From Nonomuraea thailandensis (GTDB taxonomy: Bacteria > Actinomycetota > Actinomycetes > Streptosporangiales > Streptosporangiaceae), in the NCBI RefSeq assembly GCF_024172165.1, contig NZ_JAMZEB010000002.1, positions 7,089,501 through 7,153,500 of the forward strand: 64,000 bases of DNA. The letters are read 5' to 3'. The notes under the pieces are model-generated. The model made no database searches. It saw nothing but the letters and a program-made list of their open reading frames with translations, and had not been told where the DNA came from. Position 1 is the stretch's first letter, and each line of letters opens with the position of its first letter. The position numbers and the translations under genes were made by a program. Of this stretch, positions 14,828 through 22,969 are shown one piece after another.

Positions 14828-16339
14828 ATGCGAAGCAATCGAGCGTGGTGGGGGCTGGTCGTTCTCCTGCTGCCGACCCCGCTCGTCGCGATGGACATGA
14901 CGGCGTTGTTCCTGGCGCTCCCGCAGCTGAGCGCCGAGCTGGGCGCCACCGGCGTCGAACAGTTGTGGATCAGTGACGGCCACGGCTTCATGGTGGCCGG
15001 TCTGGTCATCACGATGGGCACGCTCGGCGACCGGATCGGCCGCCGGCGGCTGCTGATGATGATCGGGGCGGCGGCGTTCGCGGCGCTGTCGGCCGTGGCC
15101 GCCTTCTCGGCGAGCCCGCTGATGCTGATCGTCGCGCGGGCCCTGCTGGGCGTCGCCGGCGCGACCCTGATGCCGTCCACCCTGGCCCTGATCACCAACA
15201 TGTTCCCGGACGGCCGTCAGCGCGGGCGGGCCATCGCCATCTGTGCGACCTGCCAGTTCACCGGCGGCGCGCTCGGGCCCGTGCTCGCCGGATTCCTGCT
15301 GCAGCACTTCTGGTGGGGATCGGTGTTCCTGGTGGCCGTGCCGGCGATGGCGGCGCTGCTGCTCGCCGGGGCGGCCCTGCCTCCCGAGTACCGCGGCGAC
15401 CAGGCCGGACGGCTGGACCCGGCCAGCGTCGGGCTGTCCCTCGCCGCCGTGCTCCTGATGGTCTACGGCATCAAGCAGCTGACGGTCGGGAGCGTCGCGG
15501 TCGTGCCGGCGATGGCGGTCGCCGCCGGGGCGGTCATCGGGTTCGTGTTCGTACGCCGGCAACTGCGCCTGGAGTCACCGCTGCTGGACCTGCGCCTGTT
15601 CCGCAACCGCCCGTTCACGGCCGTGATCGTCGCGCTGGTCTTCGCGGGCGTCGTGATGGCCGGTACGGGCCTGCTGGTGACGCAGTACCTGCAGAGCGTG
15701 CTGGGCTTCTCGCCCGTGGCGTCGGCGCTGCTGTTCGCCCCCATGGGCCTGGGCACGGCGGCCGGCACCATGGCGGCACCCGCGCTGGCCCGGCACATGA
15801 GGCAGCCGGCCGCGATCGCCGGCGGGCTGGTGGTGTCGGCGCTGGGCAGCCTGCTGCTGGTCGGCGTCGCCGTCGAGGCGAGCGCCCTGCCGCAGGTGAT
15901 GATCGGCATCACCGTGCTGGCACTGGGCACCGGCCCGCTCTTCGCGCTCGGCACCGGCCTGGTCGTCGGATCGGTCCCGCCGCAGCGCGCCGGGTCGGCG
16001 GCGTCGCTGTCGGAGACGGGCAACTACTTCGGCGGCTCGCTCGGCTTCGCGCTGCTCGGGCTGACGGCCACGGTGGTCTACCGCATCCGGATGGACGGCG
16101 CGTCCGACTCGCTGGCCGGCGCGATCGCCACAAGCGGGCACCTGCCGTCGGCCGAGGCCGCGGAGCTGCTGCACACCGCGCGGGAGGCGTTCACCGTGGG
16201 CGTGCATGTCAACGGGGGTGTCGCGGCGGTCATCTTCGCCGGGCTGGCCGTACTGATCTGGACCACCCGCCCGACCGGCCCCGAGCCTTCGAGCGCGTCC
16301 GCGGAATCAGCCACGGCAACGGCCGATGGGCCGAAGTAG
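14828..16339 (+). CDS. MFS drug exporter, DHA2 family (SmvA/QacA-like)
   Basis: 503-residue transporter with about 14 membrane segments, the DHA2 count. Motif D1-like sequence is at about 23-40 (MDMTALFLALPQLSAELGA), motif A at about 68-80 (GTLGDRIGRRRLL) and motif C-like GGALGPVLAGFLL in the fifth segment, the antiporter signature. SmvA/QacA-type QLWISDGHGFMVAGL follows the first helix. These proteins export cationic drugs or dyes using proton motive force. ATG 14828 was preferred over a start at 14762, which would add a soluble tail. No regulator is adjacent in the same unit. Not related to the pectin genes. Confidence 0.85.
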   Translation: MRSNRAWWGLVVLLLPTPLVAMDMTALFLALPQLSAELGATGVEQLWISDGHGFMVAGLVITMGTLGDRIGRRRLLMMIGAAAFAALSAVAAFSASPLMLIVARALLGVAGATLMPSTLALITNMFPDGRQRGRAIAICATCQFTGGALGPVLAGFLLQHFWWGSVFLVAVPAMAALLLAGAALPPEYRGDQAGRLDPASVGLSLAAVLLMVYGIKQLTVGSVAVVPAMAVAAGAVIGFVFVRRQLRLESPLLDLRLFRNRPFTAVIVALVFAGVVMAGTGLLVTQYLQSVLGFSPVASALLFAPMGLGTAAGTMAAPALARHMRQPAAIAGGLVVSALGSLLLVGVAVEASALPQVMIGITVLALGTGPLFALGTGLVVGSVPPQRAGSAASLSETGNYFGGSLGFALLGLTATVVYRIRMDGASDSLAGAIATSGHLPSAEAAELLHTAREAFTVGVHVNGGVAAVIFAGLAVLIWTTRPTGPEPSSASAESATATADGPK

Positions 16340-16401
16340 CGAGCTTGCCCCCACCACGAAATGTCATCACCGATGGTGAGCACACCGATACGCTATGCGC
16401 C

Positions 16402-17265
16402 ATGCCGTCCCCTCCGCATGACGCTCTCGTCCAACTGTTCTCCGACCGCCCCGAACTGGTGACGGAGATTCTGCGCGACCTCCTGCACGTCGAGCTGCCT
16501 GCCACCTCGATCATCCAAGAGGAGGAGCGCACCTTCAACACACGCATCTCCGACGACATCGAGCCTGACCTGGTCTTCACCCTGGGGCCGCGACAGAGCC
16601 CGCTGCACGCGATCATCGTGGAAGTTCAGCAGGACAACAAGAAGGAGGCCCGGCAGCTTGCCCGCTACGCCGCCGCCGCTTGGCTGCTGTTGAAGTGCGA
16701 CGTCACAGTTCTGGTCGTCTGTCCGAACCAATCAGACGCCGACCATTACGCGAAACCAGTTGAATCAGGACTCAACGGCTACCGCTTCCAGCCTCGGGTG
16801 GTGGGGCCGCGGGACATTCCAGCCATCATCGACCCCCAGGAAGCTGCGGCGGACCTGCCACTCGCTGTCATGTCCGTCATGACTCAAGGCCGGGACCGCA
16901 AGGTCGTCGAGGCGTTCGCCGCCGCGCTGAACAGAGCTTCCGATGAACACGCTACGAAGTACTATGAATACGCGTACAGCATGTCCGGGCACGAGATCCG
17001 GCAGCTCTTGGAGGAGATCATGGCGTCCACTGCCTGGCCGGTTTACAGCCCCTTCGCCCGCGAGCACTTCGGCCGTGGCCGGGAAGAAGGCAAGGCGGAA
17101 GAGGCTGCCAAGTCGGTGCTGCTGGTCTTGGGCGCTCGTGGTTTCGATATCTCGGACGACATCCGCACCATGATCACCACCTGTACCGACCTCGCTCAAC
17201 TCCACACATGGCTCATCCGCGCGGCGACCGCCGACACGCTCCAGGACCTGTTCAGCCGCACGTGA
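16402..17265 (+). CDS. PD-(D/E)XK nuclease-like / Rpn-like protein of unknown function
   Basis: 287 residues. The N-terminal half carries a PD-(D/E)XK-like core: EPDLVFTL (residues about 53-60) then IIVEVQQDNKKEARQ (about 71-85), spaced as in the Rpn/YhgA-like transposase-nuclease group, although the last motif is E-V-Q rather than E-X-K. The C-terminal part is helical, with HEIRQLLEEIMAS and GRGREEGKAEEAAKSVLL, the EGK-rich helix common at the end of such proteins. Codon use is less G/C-biased than in the neighbours, suggesting lateral origin. Function may involve DNA cleavage or recombination, which is only inferred. It is convergent with the sigma factor gene (7-base gap). Confidence 0.6.
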   Translation: MPSPPHDALVQLFSDRPELVTEILRDLLHVELPATSIIQEEERTFNTRISDDIEPDLVFTLGPRQSPLHAIIVEVQQDNKKEARQLARYAAAAWLLLKCDVTVLVVCPNQSDADHYAKPVESGLNGYRFQPRVVGPRDIPAIIDPQEAAADLPLAVMSVMTQGRDRKVVEAFAAALNRASDEHATKYYEYAYSMSGHEIRQLLEEIMASTAWPVYSPFAREHFGRGREEGKAEEAAKSVLLVLGARGFDISDDIRTMITTCTDLAQLHTWLIRAATADTLQDLFSRT

Positions 17266-17272
17266 GGGTCGG

Positions 17273-18529
17273 TCAATCAAGCCCGGTGGCGCGCTGGAGG
17301 AACAGCTCGCGCTCACGAACGTTGCGAGTCAGCCCGGCCGCGCGGCGGAACTCGGCCGCCGCTTCCTCGTCACGGCCGAGCCTGGCCAGCAGGTCGCCGC
17401 GAACGGCAGGCAGGTGCGCGTAGTCGCGTAGCGCGCGCTCGTCCAGGAGGGCGTCGGCGATCTCCAGCCCGCGCTCCGGCCCCTCGGCCATGCCGACCGC
17501 CACCGCCCGGTTCAGCTCGACGACGGGTGAGGGTGTGAGGTGGACCAGCAGCCGGTAGAGGGCGGCGATCCGGGGCCAGTCGGTGGCCTGCGGGGTGAGG
17601 GCGCGGGCGTGGCAGGCGGCGATGGCGGCCTGGAGGCCGTACGGGCCGAGTGTGCCCAGATGCTCGGCGCGGCGCAGCCCGTCCAGGCCGCGGCGGACGA
17701 GCAGGCGGTCCCAGCGGCTGCGGTCCTGGTCGGGCAGCAGGATCGGGGAGCCGTCGGGGGCGGTCCTGGCCGGAATTCGGGACGCCTGGATCTCCATGAG
17801 GGCCAGCAGGCCGTGCACCTCGGGCTCGGCCGGCATGAGCCCGGCCAGCACCCGGCCGAGCCGCATCGCCTCCTGGCAGAGCGTCGGGCGGATCCAGTCC
17901 TCGCCCGCGCTGGCCGCGTACCCCTCGTTGAAGATCAGGTAGATGACCTCCAGGACGGAGGCCAGCCGGGCGGGCAGTTCGGCGGGCGACGGCAGCTCGA
18001 TGGGGATCCTCTTGTCGGCGAGCGTGCGCTTGGCGCGGGAGATGCGCTGGCCGACGGTGGGCTCGGGGGCGAGGAACGCCCGGGCGATCTCGGCGGTGGA
18101 CAGGCCGCCGAGCAGCCGGAGGGTGAGGGCGAGGCGCCCCTCGACCGGGAGCTCCGGGTGGCAGGCGGTGAAGACGAGACGTAGCAGGTCGTCGCCGATG
18201 TGGTCGTCGAGGGCGTCGTCGAGGTCGGCTTCTGCCCATTCCTGGCGGAGCTCCATGTCGCGGCCGATCTGTTGCAGCTTGCGCTGGTAGGTGTCGCGGC
18301 GGCGGAACTGGTCGATGGCGCGGTGCCTGGCGGTCAGCGTCAGCCAGGCGCCGGGATTGTCCGGTACGCCGTTACGCGGCCATTCTTCGAGCGCCGCCAC
18401 CAGGGCGTCCTGGGCCAGCTCCTCCGCCAGCCCGATGTCGTTGACCATGCGGGCCAGCGCCGCGATGACCCGGGCGGACTCGATGCGCCAGACCGCCTCG
18501 ACCGCCCGGTGGGAATCGGCTACCGTCAT
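17273..18529 (-). CDS. ECF sigma factor, ECF42-like, with C-terminal TPR-like extension
   Basis: 418 residues. Region 2 is at about 10-85 (ESARVIAALARMVNDIGLAE, AQDALVAALEEWP, ARHRAIDQFRRR) and region 4 at about 115-170 (LTLRLLGGLSTAEIARAFL, TVGQRISRAKRTL). Unlike ordinary ECF factors it continues for over 200 residues with DUF6596-like and TPR-like helices (YLIFNEGYAASAGEDWIRP, LQAAIAACHARA), the hallmark of ECF42. Members of this group lack an anti-sigma factor and are paired with YCII/DGPF proteins, exactly as here: the adjacent gene at 18548. The start ATG 18529 lies 18 bases after that gene's stop, so they form one unit. Confidence 0.9.
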   Translation of the reverse strand: MTVADSHRAVEAVWRIESARVIAALARMVNDIGLAEELAQDALVAALEEWPRNGVPDNPGAWLTLTARHRAIDQFRRRDTYQRKLQQIGRDMELRQEWAEADLDDALDDHIGDDLLRLVFTACHPELPVEGRLALTLRLLGGLSTAEIARAFLAPEPTVGQRISRAKRTLADKRIPIELPSPAELPARLASVLEVIYLIFNEGYAASAGEDWIRPTLCQEAMRLGRVLAGLMPAEPEVHGLLALMEIQASRIPARTAPDGSPILLPDQDRSRWDRLLVRRGLDGLRRAEHLGTLGPYGLQAAIAACHARALTPQATDWPRIAALYRLLVHLTPSPVVELNRAVAVGMAEGPERGLEIADALLDERALRDYAHLPAVRGDLLARLGRDEEAAAEFRRAAGLTRNVRERELFLQRATGLD

Positions 18530-18547
18530 GCGTCCTGATTATCGCGA

Positions 18548-18922
18548 TCAGGCGGGCGGGGCGAAGTCCGCGGGGCCGAAGAGCCGGAGCACGTCGGCCT
18601 CGCCCTCCCAGCCGGGCCACAGGTCGCGGTGCAGCCTGACGAAGCGGGAGGCCCATTCCACGGCCTCCTCCTTGGTCCTGACCTCGTACAGGGCGTAGCT
18701 GATCATCTCCTTGGCCTCGGCGAACGGGCCGTCGCTGACGATCAGCCGGCCGCCGCCGACCTCGACGCGCGCCCCCTCCGAGCTGGGCGCCAGGCCGCTG
18801 GTGTCGAGCAGGGCGCCGGACTCGGTGGCCTCCTGGCCGAGCTTCATGATGGCCTCCATGAGGTCGGCCGGGGGCGGGCCGTCGGGCTGGGCGGTGACTT
18901 TGAGGGTGACGAGGTAACGCAT
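18548..18922 (-). CDS. YCII (DGPF-domain) family protein, partner of the ECF42 sigma factor
   Basis: 124 residues with the family signature DGPFAEAKE at about 64-72 preceded by GGGRLIVS, within a dimeric ferredoxin-like alpha/beta fold (MRYLVTLKV ... ISYALYEVRTKEEAVEWA). YCII/DGPF proteins are consistently encoded next to ECF42 sigma factors and are thought to take part in their control. It is upstream of and co-directional with the sigma gene, and follows the DUF998 gene by 31 bases, so all three may be co-transcribed. Biochemical role is unknown in the family. Confidence 0.9.
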   Translation of the reverse strand: MRYLVTLKVTAQPDGPPPADLMEAIMKLGQEATESGALLDTSGLAPSSEGARVEVGGGRLIVSDGPFAEAKEMISYALYEVRTKEEAVEWASRFVRLHRDLWPGWEGEADVLRLFGPADFAPPA

Positions 18923-18953
18923 GGTTGCGATGCCTTTCGGTGAGGGAGGGATT

Positions 18954-19613
18954 TCAGGCGGAGCGGGACAGGTCCAGCGACACTAGCGACATCCAGCTCC
19001 AGAGGGCCAGGATGCCGACGACGAACGCCAGGTTGAACCAGGTGATCCCACCACCACTCGCGATGCCGGCGAACGAGCCGAGGAACAGGGTGCCGGTGAC
19101 GCGGGAGTACCAGGCCCAGCCCTTGCGGCCGTCGCGGGCGTAGCGGGAGGCGAGGACGTAGCAGGCCGCGACCGCGCACAGGAAGCCCACGCCGCCGACG
19201 GCCATGTGCAGGGTGCCGGAGAGGGTGATGGCGCCGGGGCCCTCCGGGGTTCCGGCGGGGAAGCCCATGGCGGGGTCGGCGGGGAAGAGGGCGGCGCCGA
19301 TCATGCTGGCGCCGAACGCGCCGACCAGGACGGGGGCCCACCGCGCGCCGCGTCCCGGCGCCAGGGCGTGCCGCATGCCGGCCGCGGCGGCGATGGTGGC
19401 CAGGGCGGTGAGGACGAAGTTGAGGGTCTGGATCCAGCCGAGGTCGCCGTTGGCCAGGAAGCTCCAGGGGTGTCGCGCCAGGTCGAAGTCCTCCCTCGTG
19501 AGCGCCTGGGCCAGGGCGACGGTCACGTACAGGGGGCCGGCCAGGATGCCGCAGCCGAGCAGCAGGCGGGGGCGGGAGATCGGGCGGGAGGAGGTCTGGG
19601 CGAGCTGAGCCAT
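18954..19613 (-). CDS. DUF998 family membrane protein
   Basis: 219 residues with about six hydrophobic segments. The family pattern is visible: LLGCGILAGPLYVTVALAQA (first helix), DLARHPWSFLANGDLGWIQ (periplasmic loop with H-P-x-S-x-L), TLNFVLTALATIAAAAG and GTLHMAVGGVGFL. This H-P-x-S-x-L plus G-D-L-G-W arrangement is typical of DUF998. ATG 19613 has AAGGTGG upstream, better than the in-frame start at 19646. Function is unknown. DUF998 genes are often linked to ECF sigma/YCII pairs; here it is first in the three-gene unit, suggesting it is part of the sigma-controlled regulon. Confidence 0.8.
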   Translation of the reverse strand: MAQLAQTSSRPISRPRLLLGCGILAGPLYVTVALAQALTREDFDLARHPWSFLANGDLGWIQTLNFVLTALATIAAAAGMRHALAPGRGARWAPVLVGAFGASMIGAALFPADPAMGFPAGTPEGPGAITLSGTLHMAVGGVGFLCAVAACYVLASRYARDGRKGWAWYSRVTGTLFLGSFAGIASGGGITWFNLAFVVGILALWSWMSLVSLDLSRSA

Positions 19614-20137
19614 GGTCGTCCACCTTGCGTCGCGGGGCCGGCTCATCCGGCCCTCTGACCAGGCAGCGAACGAGCGAGGCCGATTTCGACACGGCCCGCG
19701 GATTTCTTTTCACCTTTTTTCGTGGCCGCGGCCGACAGCCAAGGGCTACGGGCCATGGTCGATCAGGGGCCCAGCTCCTGCAGAAGAGGTTTCCCGACGA
19801 TCCATCCCTCATGGTCATCGGGACGGCCGGCATGTGGACGGCCATCGTCGAGCTGAGCCGGCACAAGGGCGCCGAGCCTGACGCTCTACGGCTGCTCTAG
19901 GCCGCGGGGTTCACCGCCGATCTGCTGGCGGCGAAGAGCAGCGAGCTCATGCTGGTCACGCCGGAGCGGCTCTACTCCTGAGTGTTCCGACGCGGTCGCC
20001 GGCCCTTGGGCCGAGTTTCGGCCAGTCGCCGCGCTTCCGTCATCTCGCCGTCCGCGCGATCGATCATCCGGCGTAGAAGCCGCCGGCGGCCAGGGGCAGG
20101 CGATAGCCGTCATGCGCGAGGACATGGCTCACAACTC
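19614..20137. other. Gene-poor stretch between the sigma unit and the pectin genes
   Basis: About 520 bases without an intact gene. The first part (19614-19735) presumably holds the promoter of the minus-strand DUF998 unit and includes an AT-rich patch near 19710. The middle holds a broken coding remnant on the plus strand (listed separately). From 19982 to 20137 I see no coding signal, repeat or RNA-like structure. Confidence 0.5.
19740..19981 (+). pseudogene. Remnant of a small gene interrupted by a stop codon
   Basis: One frame reads LLQKRFPDDPSLMVIGTAGM... through ...HKGAEPDALRLL, meets TAG at 19898-19900, then continues in the same frame as AAGFTADLLAAKSSELML... to TGA at 19979-19981. 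The two halves have protein-like composition on both sides of the stop, as expected for a decayed gene. No family was recognised and no good start or ribosome site is visible. Confidence 0.35.
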
Positions 20138-20166
20138 TTGACCGGACCTGTTAACCGGTCTACATA
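20138..20166 (+). promoter_or_regulatory. Promoter of the pectin methylesterase operon with internal palindrome
   Basis: TTGACC (20138-20143), a 17-base spacer and TACATA (20161-20166) form a good housekeeping-type promoter. Inside the spacer, GACCGG (20140-20145) and CCGGTC (20155-20160) are an inverted repeat with a 9-base gap, placed where a repressor would block polymerase. Confidence 0.65.
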
Positions 20167-20174
20167 TATATTCA
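20161..20174. promoter_or_regulatory. Copy of the recurrent palindrome, TACATA-TA-TATTCA
   Basis: The right half matches the recurrent TATTCA half-site exactly and the left half matches at 4 of 6 positions. It covers the -10 box, so binding would repress the pectin methylesterase operon. The perfect copy of this motif is at 22944. Confidence 0.5.
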
Positions 20175-20210
20175 CCCTCCATTATCCATTCGCGCACAGA
20201 GAGGCCGAAT

Positions 20211-21635
20211 GTGAAGGTATCGATCCCCGTTCTCGTCACAGCGCTCGTCTTGGTCACCACCCCCGCCGCCGCGGAGACCGCCCCGGTCATCTCGGCGCCG
20301 GGACGCGGCGGGACCTGCGTGGACGCTCCCCTGACGATCACCTTCCCCGAGCCCGTCACCCTGGGATCCTCGGGAGCGATCGAGATCCGGCGCGCGGACG
20401 GCACGCTCGCCGACCGCATCGAGGCGGCCACCGCCAAGACGGACAAGAAGAACATCGGCCAGGCGATCTCGGACACGGGGCTGCCGCACGACTTCTCGTA
20501 CGAATCGATCATGATGGAGGGAAACACCGCCACCGTTTATCCCCACCGTCAGCTCGAGTACGGCCGGCGGTACACCGTCACCGTCGACGCCGGCGTCTTC
20601 CCCGGGCACGGCGCGGCGAGCCGGCAGTTCACGACCAGGAAGCACAAGCCGCGCAACCTGCGCCACCTGACCGTCTCCGCCGAAGGGTCCGGTGACTTCT
20701 GCACCGTGCAGGGCGCCATCGACGCCGTGCCCACCGGCAACACGCGGCCGGTCACCATCGATGTCAAGCGCGGTGTCTACACCGAGATGGTGTACGTCCG
20801 CGAGGACCGGCCGCATCTGACGGTGAAGGGCGCGGGCCAGGGCCGTACCGTGATCCGGTATCCCAACAACGACCTGCGCAACGGCGACAAGGCGCTGGCG
20901 AACGGCGGCCCGGCCGACGTGTGCCCGCGCCGCGTGCTGGAGACCTCCGACCTGCACAACTGCTGGCGGCAGACGTTCGGCGTGGACGCGGCCGACTTCC
21001 GGCTCGCCGACCTCACCGTGCACAACACCACGCCGGACGGGGGCTCTCAGGCCGAGGCGTTCCGCGGCAACAACGACCGCATCGCGCTGGAGCGCGTGAA
21101 TCTCTTCAGCAACCAGGACACGCTGCGGCTGCAGGGCAAGGGCTTCGTCACCGACAGCCACATCCGCGGCGACACCGACTTCGTGTGGGGCACGGGCACG
21201 GTGTTCATCCAGGACTCGGTGCTGGAGTCCACCGACCGCGGCTACATCTCGCAGAGCCGCAGTGACGCGACGCGGCCGGGCTACGTCTTCGTGCGCACCA
21301 GGTTGACGCGGGCGCCCGGGGTGCCGGACGCGTCCGTGGTGCTGGGGCGCACCGCGGTGTGGCGGTTCACCCACAGCCAGGCGGTGTTCATCGACACGAA
21401 GATGGACGCCCACGTGGCGCCGGTGGGCTGGCAGATCGATCCGAACGACTGCGCGCAGGCAGGGTCCGCCTCGTTCTGGGAGTACGGCAGCACCGATCTG
21501 GACGGCCGCCCGATCGACACCTCGCAGCGGCTGGCCTGCTCCCGCCAGCTCACGCCCGAGGAGGCGAAGCAGTGGAGCGACCCCTCGTTCGTGCTGGGCG
21601 GCTGGAATCCTCTGGATGGAGTGACGACGCGATGA
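20211..21635 (+). CDS. Secreted pectin methylesterase, CE8 family
   Basis: 474-residue exported pectinesterase; removes methyl groups from homogalacturonan so lyases and polygalacturonases can act. Residues 1-21 are a Sec signal peptide (LVLVTTPAAA). Residues about 24-143 resemble an SbsA/Big_5 Ig-like domain, an accessory not present in all family members. The catalytic beta-helix starts at about 152. CE8 landmarks are all present: GVYTE (188-192), QAEAFR (280-285), NQDTL with D303, GDTDFVWG with D323, and LGR with R380; D303 and D323 are the expected acid/base and nucleophile. GTG 20211 follows GAGAGG. The stop overlaps the next gene (ATGA). Confidence 0.9.
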   Translation: MKVSIPVLVTALVLVTTPAAAETAPVISAPGRGGTCVDAPLTITFPEPVTLGSSGAIEIRRADGTLADRIEAATAKTDKKNIGQAISDTGLPHDFSYESIMMEGNTATVYPHRQLEYGRRYTVTVDAGVFPGHGAASRQFTTRKHKPRNLRHLTVSAEGSGDFCTVQGAIDAVPTGNTRPVTIDVKRGVYTEMVYVREDRPHLTVKGAGQGRTVIRYPNNDLRNGDKALANGGPADVCPRRVLETSDLHNCWRQTFGVDAADFRLADLTVHNTTPDGGSQAEAFRGNNDRIALERVNLFSNQDTLRLQGKGFVTDSHIRGDTDFVWGTGTVFIQDSVLESTDRGYISQSRSDATRPGYVFVRTRLTRAPGVPDASVVLGRTAVWRFTHSQAVFIDTKMDAHVAPVGWQIDPNDCAQAGSASFWEYGSTDLDGRPIDTSQRLACSRQLTPEEAKQWSDPSFVLGGWNPLDGVTTR

Positions 21636-22921
21636 CGGAGAACGAGACGAGCAGGCGCAGGGTGCTCGGGGGCGTGCTGGGCGGCCTCGGCGTCGCGCTG
21701 GCCGCCGGCGTGCCGGCGGGCGCCGCGGCGGCGGCGGTTTCCGGCGGGAACGGCGCGGCAGAAACCGCCGCCGGCGGGAGCGACGTCACGCGGCACGGCG
21801 GCAGGCGTCCGCCGCGCCCGGTCGCGCCGGTGAACCAGGAGGCGGCGGCCAGGTTCGGTCCCGAGTACAGGACGCTGCCCCAGGCCGTGGCGGGCGTGGA
21901 CATCGAGCCGCTGATCGGCATCACGAGCGGCGCGGACATCGCGGCCCGCCGGCAGAAGATGGTGGACTTCATCTGGAAGGGCGAAGGACTGCCGAGGACG
22001 GTCCCGACCGTCGAGACGGGGGTGAGCGCCCCCGAGTTCGCCTCGCTCACCGGCGTACGCAGGATCGACCGGCTCACGGTCCCCCTGAAGTACAGGATCA
22101 CCGCCAAGGTGTACGACATCCTGCCCCGCAAGGCGTGGAACCGCCGCCTGGCCCTCTACCACAACGGCCACGGCGAGCCGCTCGACACCATGCTCCGCAC
22201 CGTCCAGGCCCTGCTCGACCGGGGTTACCGCGTGATGGCGTACGCGATGCCGTTCCACCACTGGAACGGTGGCCAGCAGATCGAGGACCCGGAGAGCCCG
22301 GGCACGATGCTGCCCAGCCCCTCGCACCGCGAGCTCGTGCCGTGGGAGAGCGACGCCTTCTCCACGCTGACGTTCTTCCTGGAGCCGCTGGTCGTCACGC
22401 TGAACCACGCCCAGGCCGCCTACCGCCCGGCGTCGGTCGAGATGCTGGGCCTGTCCGGCGGCGGCTGGACGACCACGGTGTACGCGGCGCTGGACCCCAG
22501 GATCAACCACAGCTACCCCACGGCCGGCTCGCTGCCGTTCTTCCTGCGGGCCGCCTCCCCCAAGCCCAGCCCCACCACGGGCGACTGGGAGCAGACCAGG
22601 GCGTCGTTCCCCGGCTTCTACTCCTCCATCACGGCGGGCACGGCCGACGACTACCTCGAGATGTACGTGATGGCCTCCATCGGCGAGAACAGGGGGCAGC
22701 TCCAGATACTCAACCGCTTCGACGACTGCTGCTTCAACGGCGTGAGCCACCGCGTCTACCAGGCCGCGGTGCGCGACCGGGTGGCGCTGCTCGCCGGCGG
22801 GCGGCCCGAGCGCGGGCGGTGGGACCTGCTGGAGGACGCCACGCACGACGACCACACCATCTCGCCGCACGCGCTTTCCGTGATCCTCTGGGATCTTGAC
22901 ACAACAAATGTCACAACATAA
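21632..22921 (+). CDS. Tat-exported alpha/beta hydrolase, possible pectin-associated esterase
   Basis: 429 residues. A twin-arginine signal is at residues 7-32 (SRRRVLGG then a long Ala/Gly core). The body has YHNGHGE (176-182) as a likely oxyanion-hole loop, the nucleophile elbow G-L-S-G-G (S275) and a C-terminal His in THDDHTIS, giving a Ser hydrolase triad. It is translationally coupled to the pectin methylesterase (ATGA overlap), so an acetyl- or feruloyl-esterase role on pectin is a reasonable inference. I cannot assign a CAZy esterase family. The last codons contain the -35 box and spacer of the next operon's promoter. Confidence 0.65.
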   Translation: MTENETSRRRVLGGVLGGLGVALAAGVPAGAAAAAVSGGNGAAETAAGGSDVTRHGGRRPPRPVAPVNQEAAARFGPEYRTLPQAVAGVDIEPLIGITSGADIAARRQKMVDFIWKGEGLPRTVPTVETGVSAPEFASLTGVRRIDRLTVPLKYRITAKVYDILPRKAWNRRLALYHNGHGEPLDTMLRTVQALLDRGYRVMAYAMPFHHWNGGQQIEDPESPGTMLPSPSHRELVPWESDAFSTLTFFLEPLVVTLNHAQAAYRPASVEMLGLSGGGWTTTVYAALDPRINHSYPTAGSLPFFLRAASPKPSPTTGDWEQTRASFPGFYSSITAGTADDYLEMYVMASIGENRGQLQILNRFDDCCFNGVSHRVYQAAVRDRVALLAGGRPERGRWDLLEDATHDDHTISPHALSVILWDLDTTNVTT

Positions 22922-22924
22922 TAT
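22896..22924 (+). promoter_or_regulatory. Strong promoter of the apiose-type operon
   Basis: TTGACA (22896-22901), exactly 17 bases, then TAATAT (22919-22924): a near-consensus sigma-70 type promoter, unusual in this GC-rich genome. It overlaps the 3' end of the esterase gene. TGACA and TGTCA (22897-22901 and 22909-22913) also form an inverted repeat over the -35 region. Confidence 0.75.
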
Positions 22925-22925
22925 C

Positions 22926-22957
22926 GGAATATAGATACATTGCTGAATAGATATTCA
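22926..22957. promoter_or_regulatory. Double operator: perfect TGAATA-GA-TATTCA plus a degenerate copy
   Basis: TGAATA-GA-TATTCA at 22944-22957 is a perfect palindrome (extended by C and G to 16 bp). A weaker copy, GGAATA-TA-GATACA (9 of 12 positions), is at 22926-22939, 18 bases away centre to centre. Both lie just downstream of the -10 box and upstream of the ribosome site, the position of a repressor site. This is the reference copy of the motif found at five other places in the window. Confidence 0.7.
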
Positions 22958-22969
22958 GGCGGAGGTCGC

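Noticed and set aside
12388..15201. 937-codon minus-strand open frame
   Set aside because: It is opposite to the Rrf2, SMP-30-like, membrane-protein and MFS genes and has the His/Arg/Gly-rich composition of antisense frames in GC-rich DNA.
14828..16339. MFS gene as the sugar importer of the pectin locus
   Set aside because: Its 14-segment DHA2 signature is that of drug exporters, and it lies in the unrelated segment.
19625..19900. Intact 91-residue gene
   Set aside because: No ribosome site, no start consistent with the protein-like part, and the same frame continues after the stop, so a remnant is more likely.
22926..22957. ArgR (ARG box) site controlling arginine genes
   Set aside because: The consensus resembles an ARG box, but the flanking genes are sugar genes and all copies lie at pectin operons; kept only as an alternative binder.
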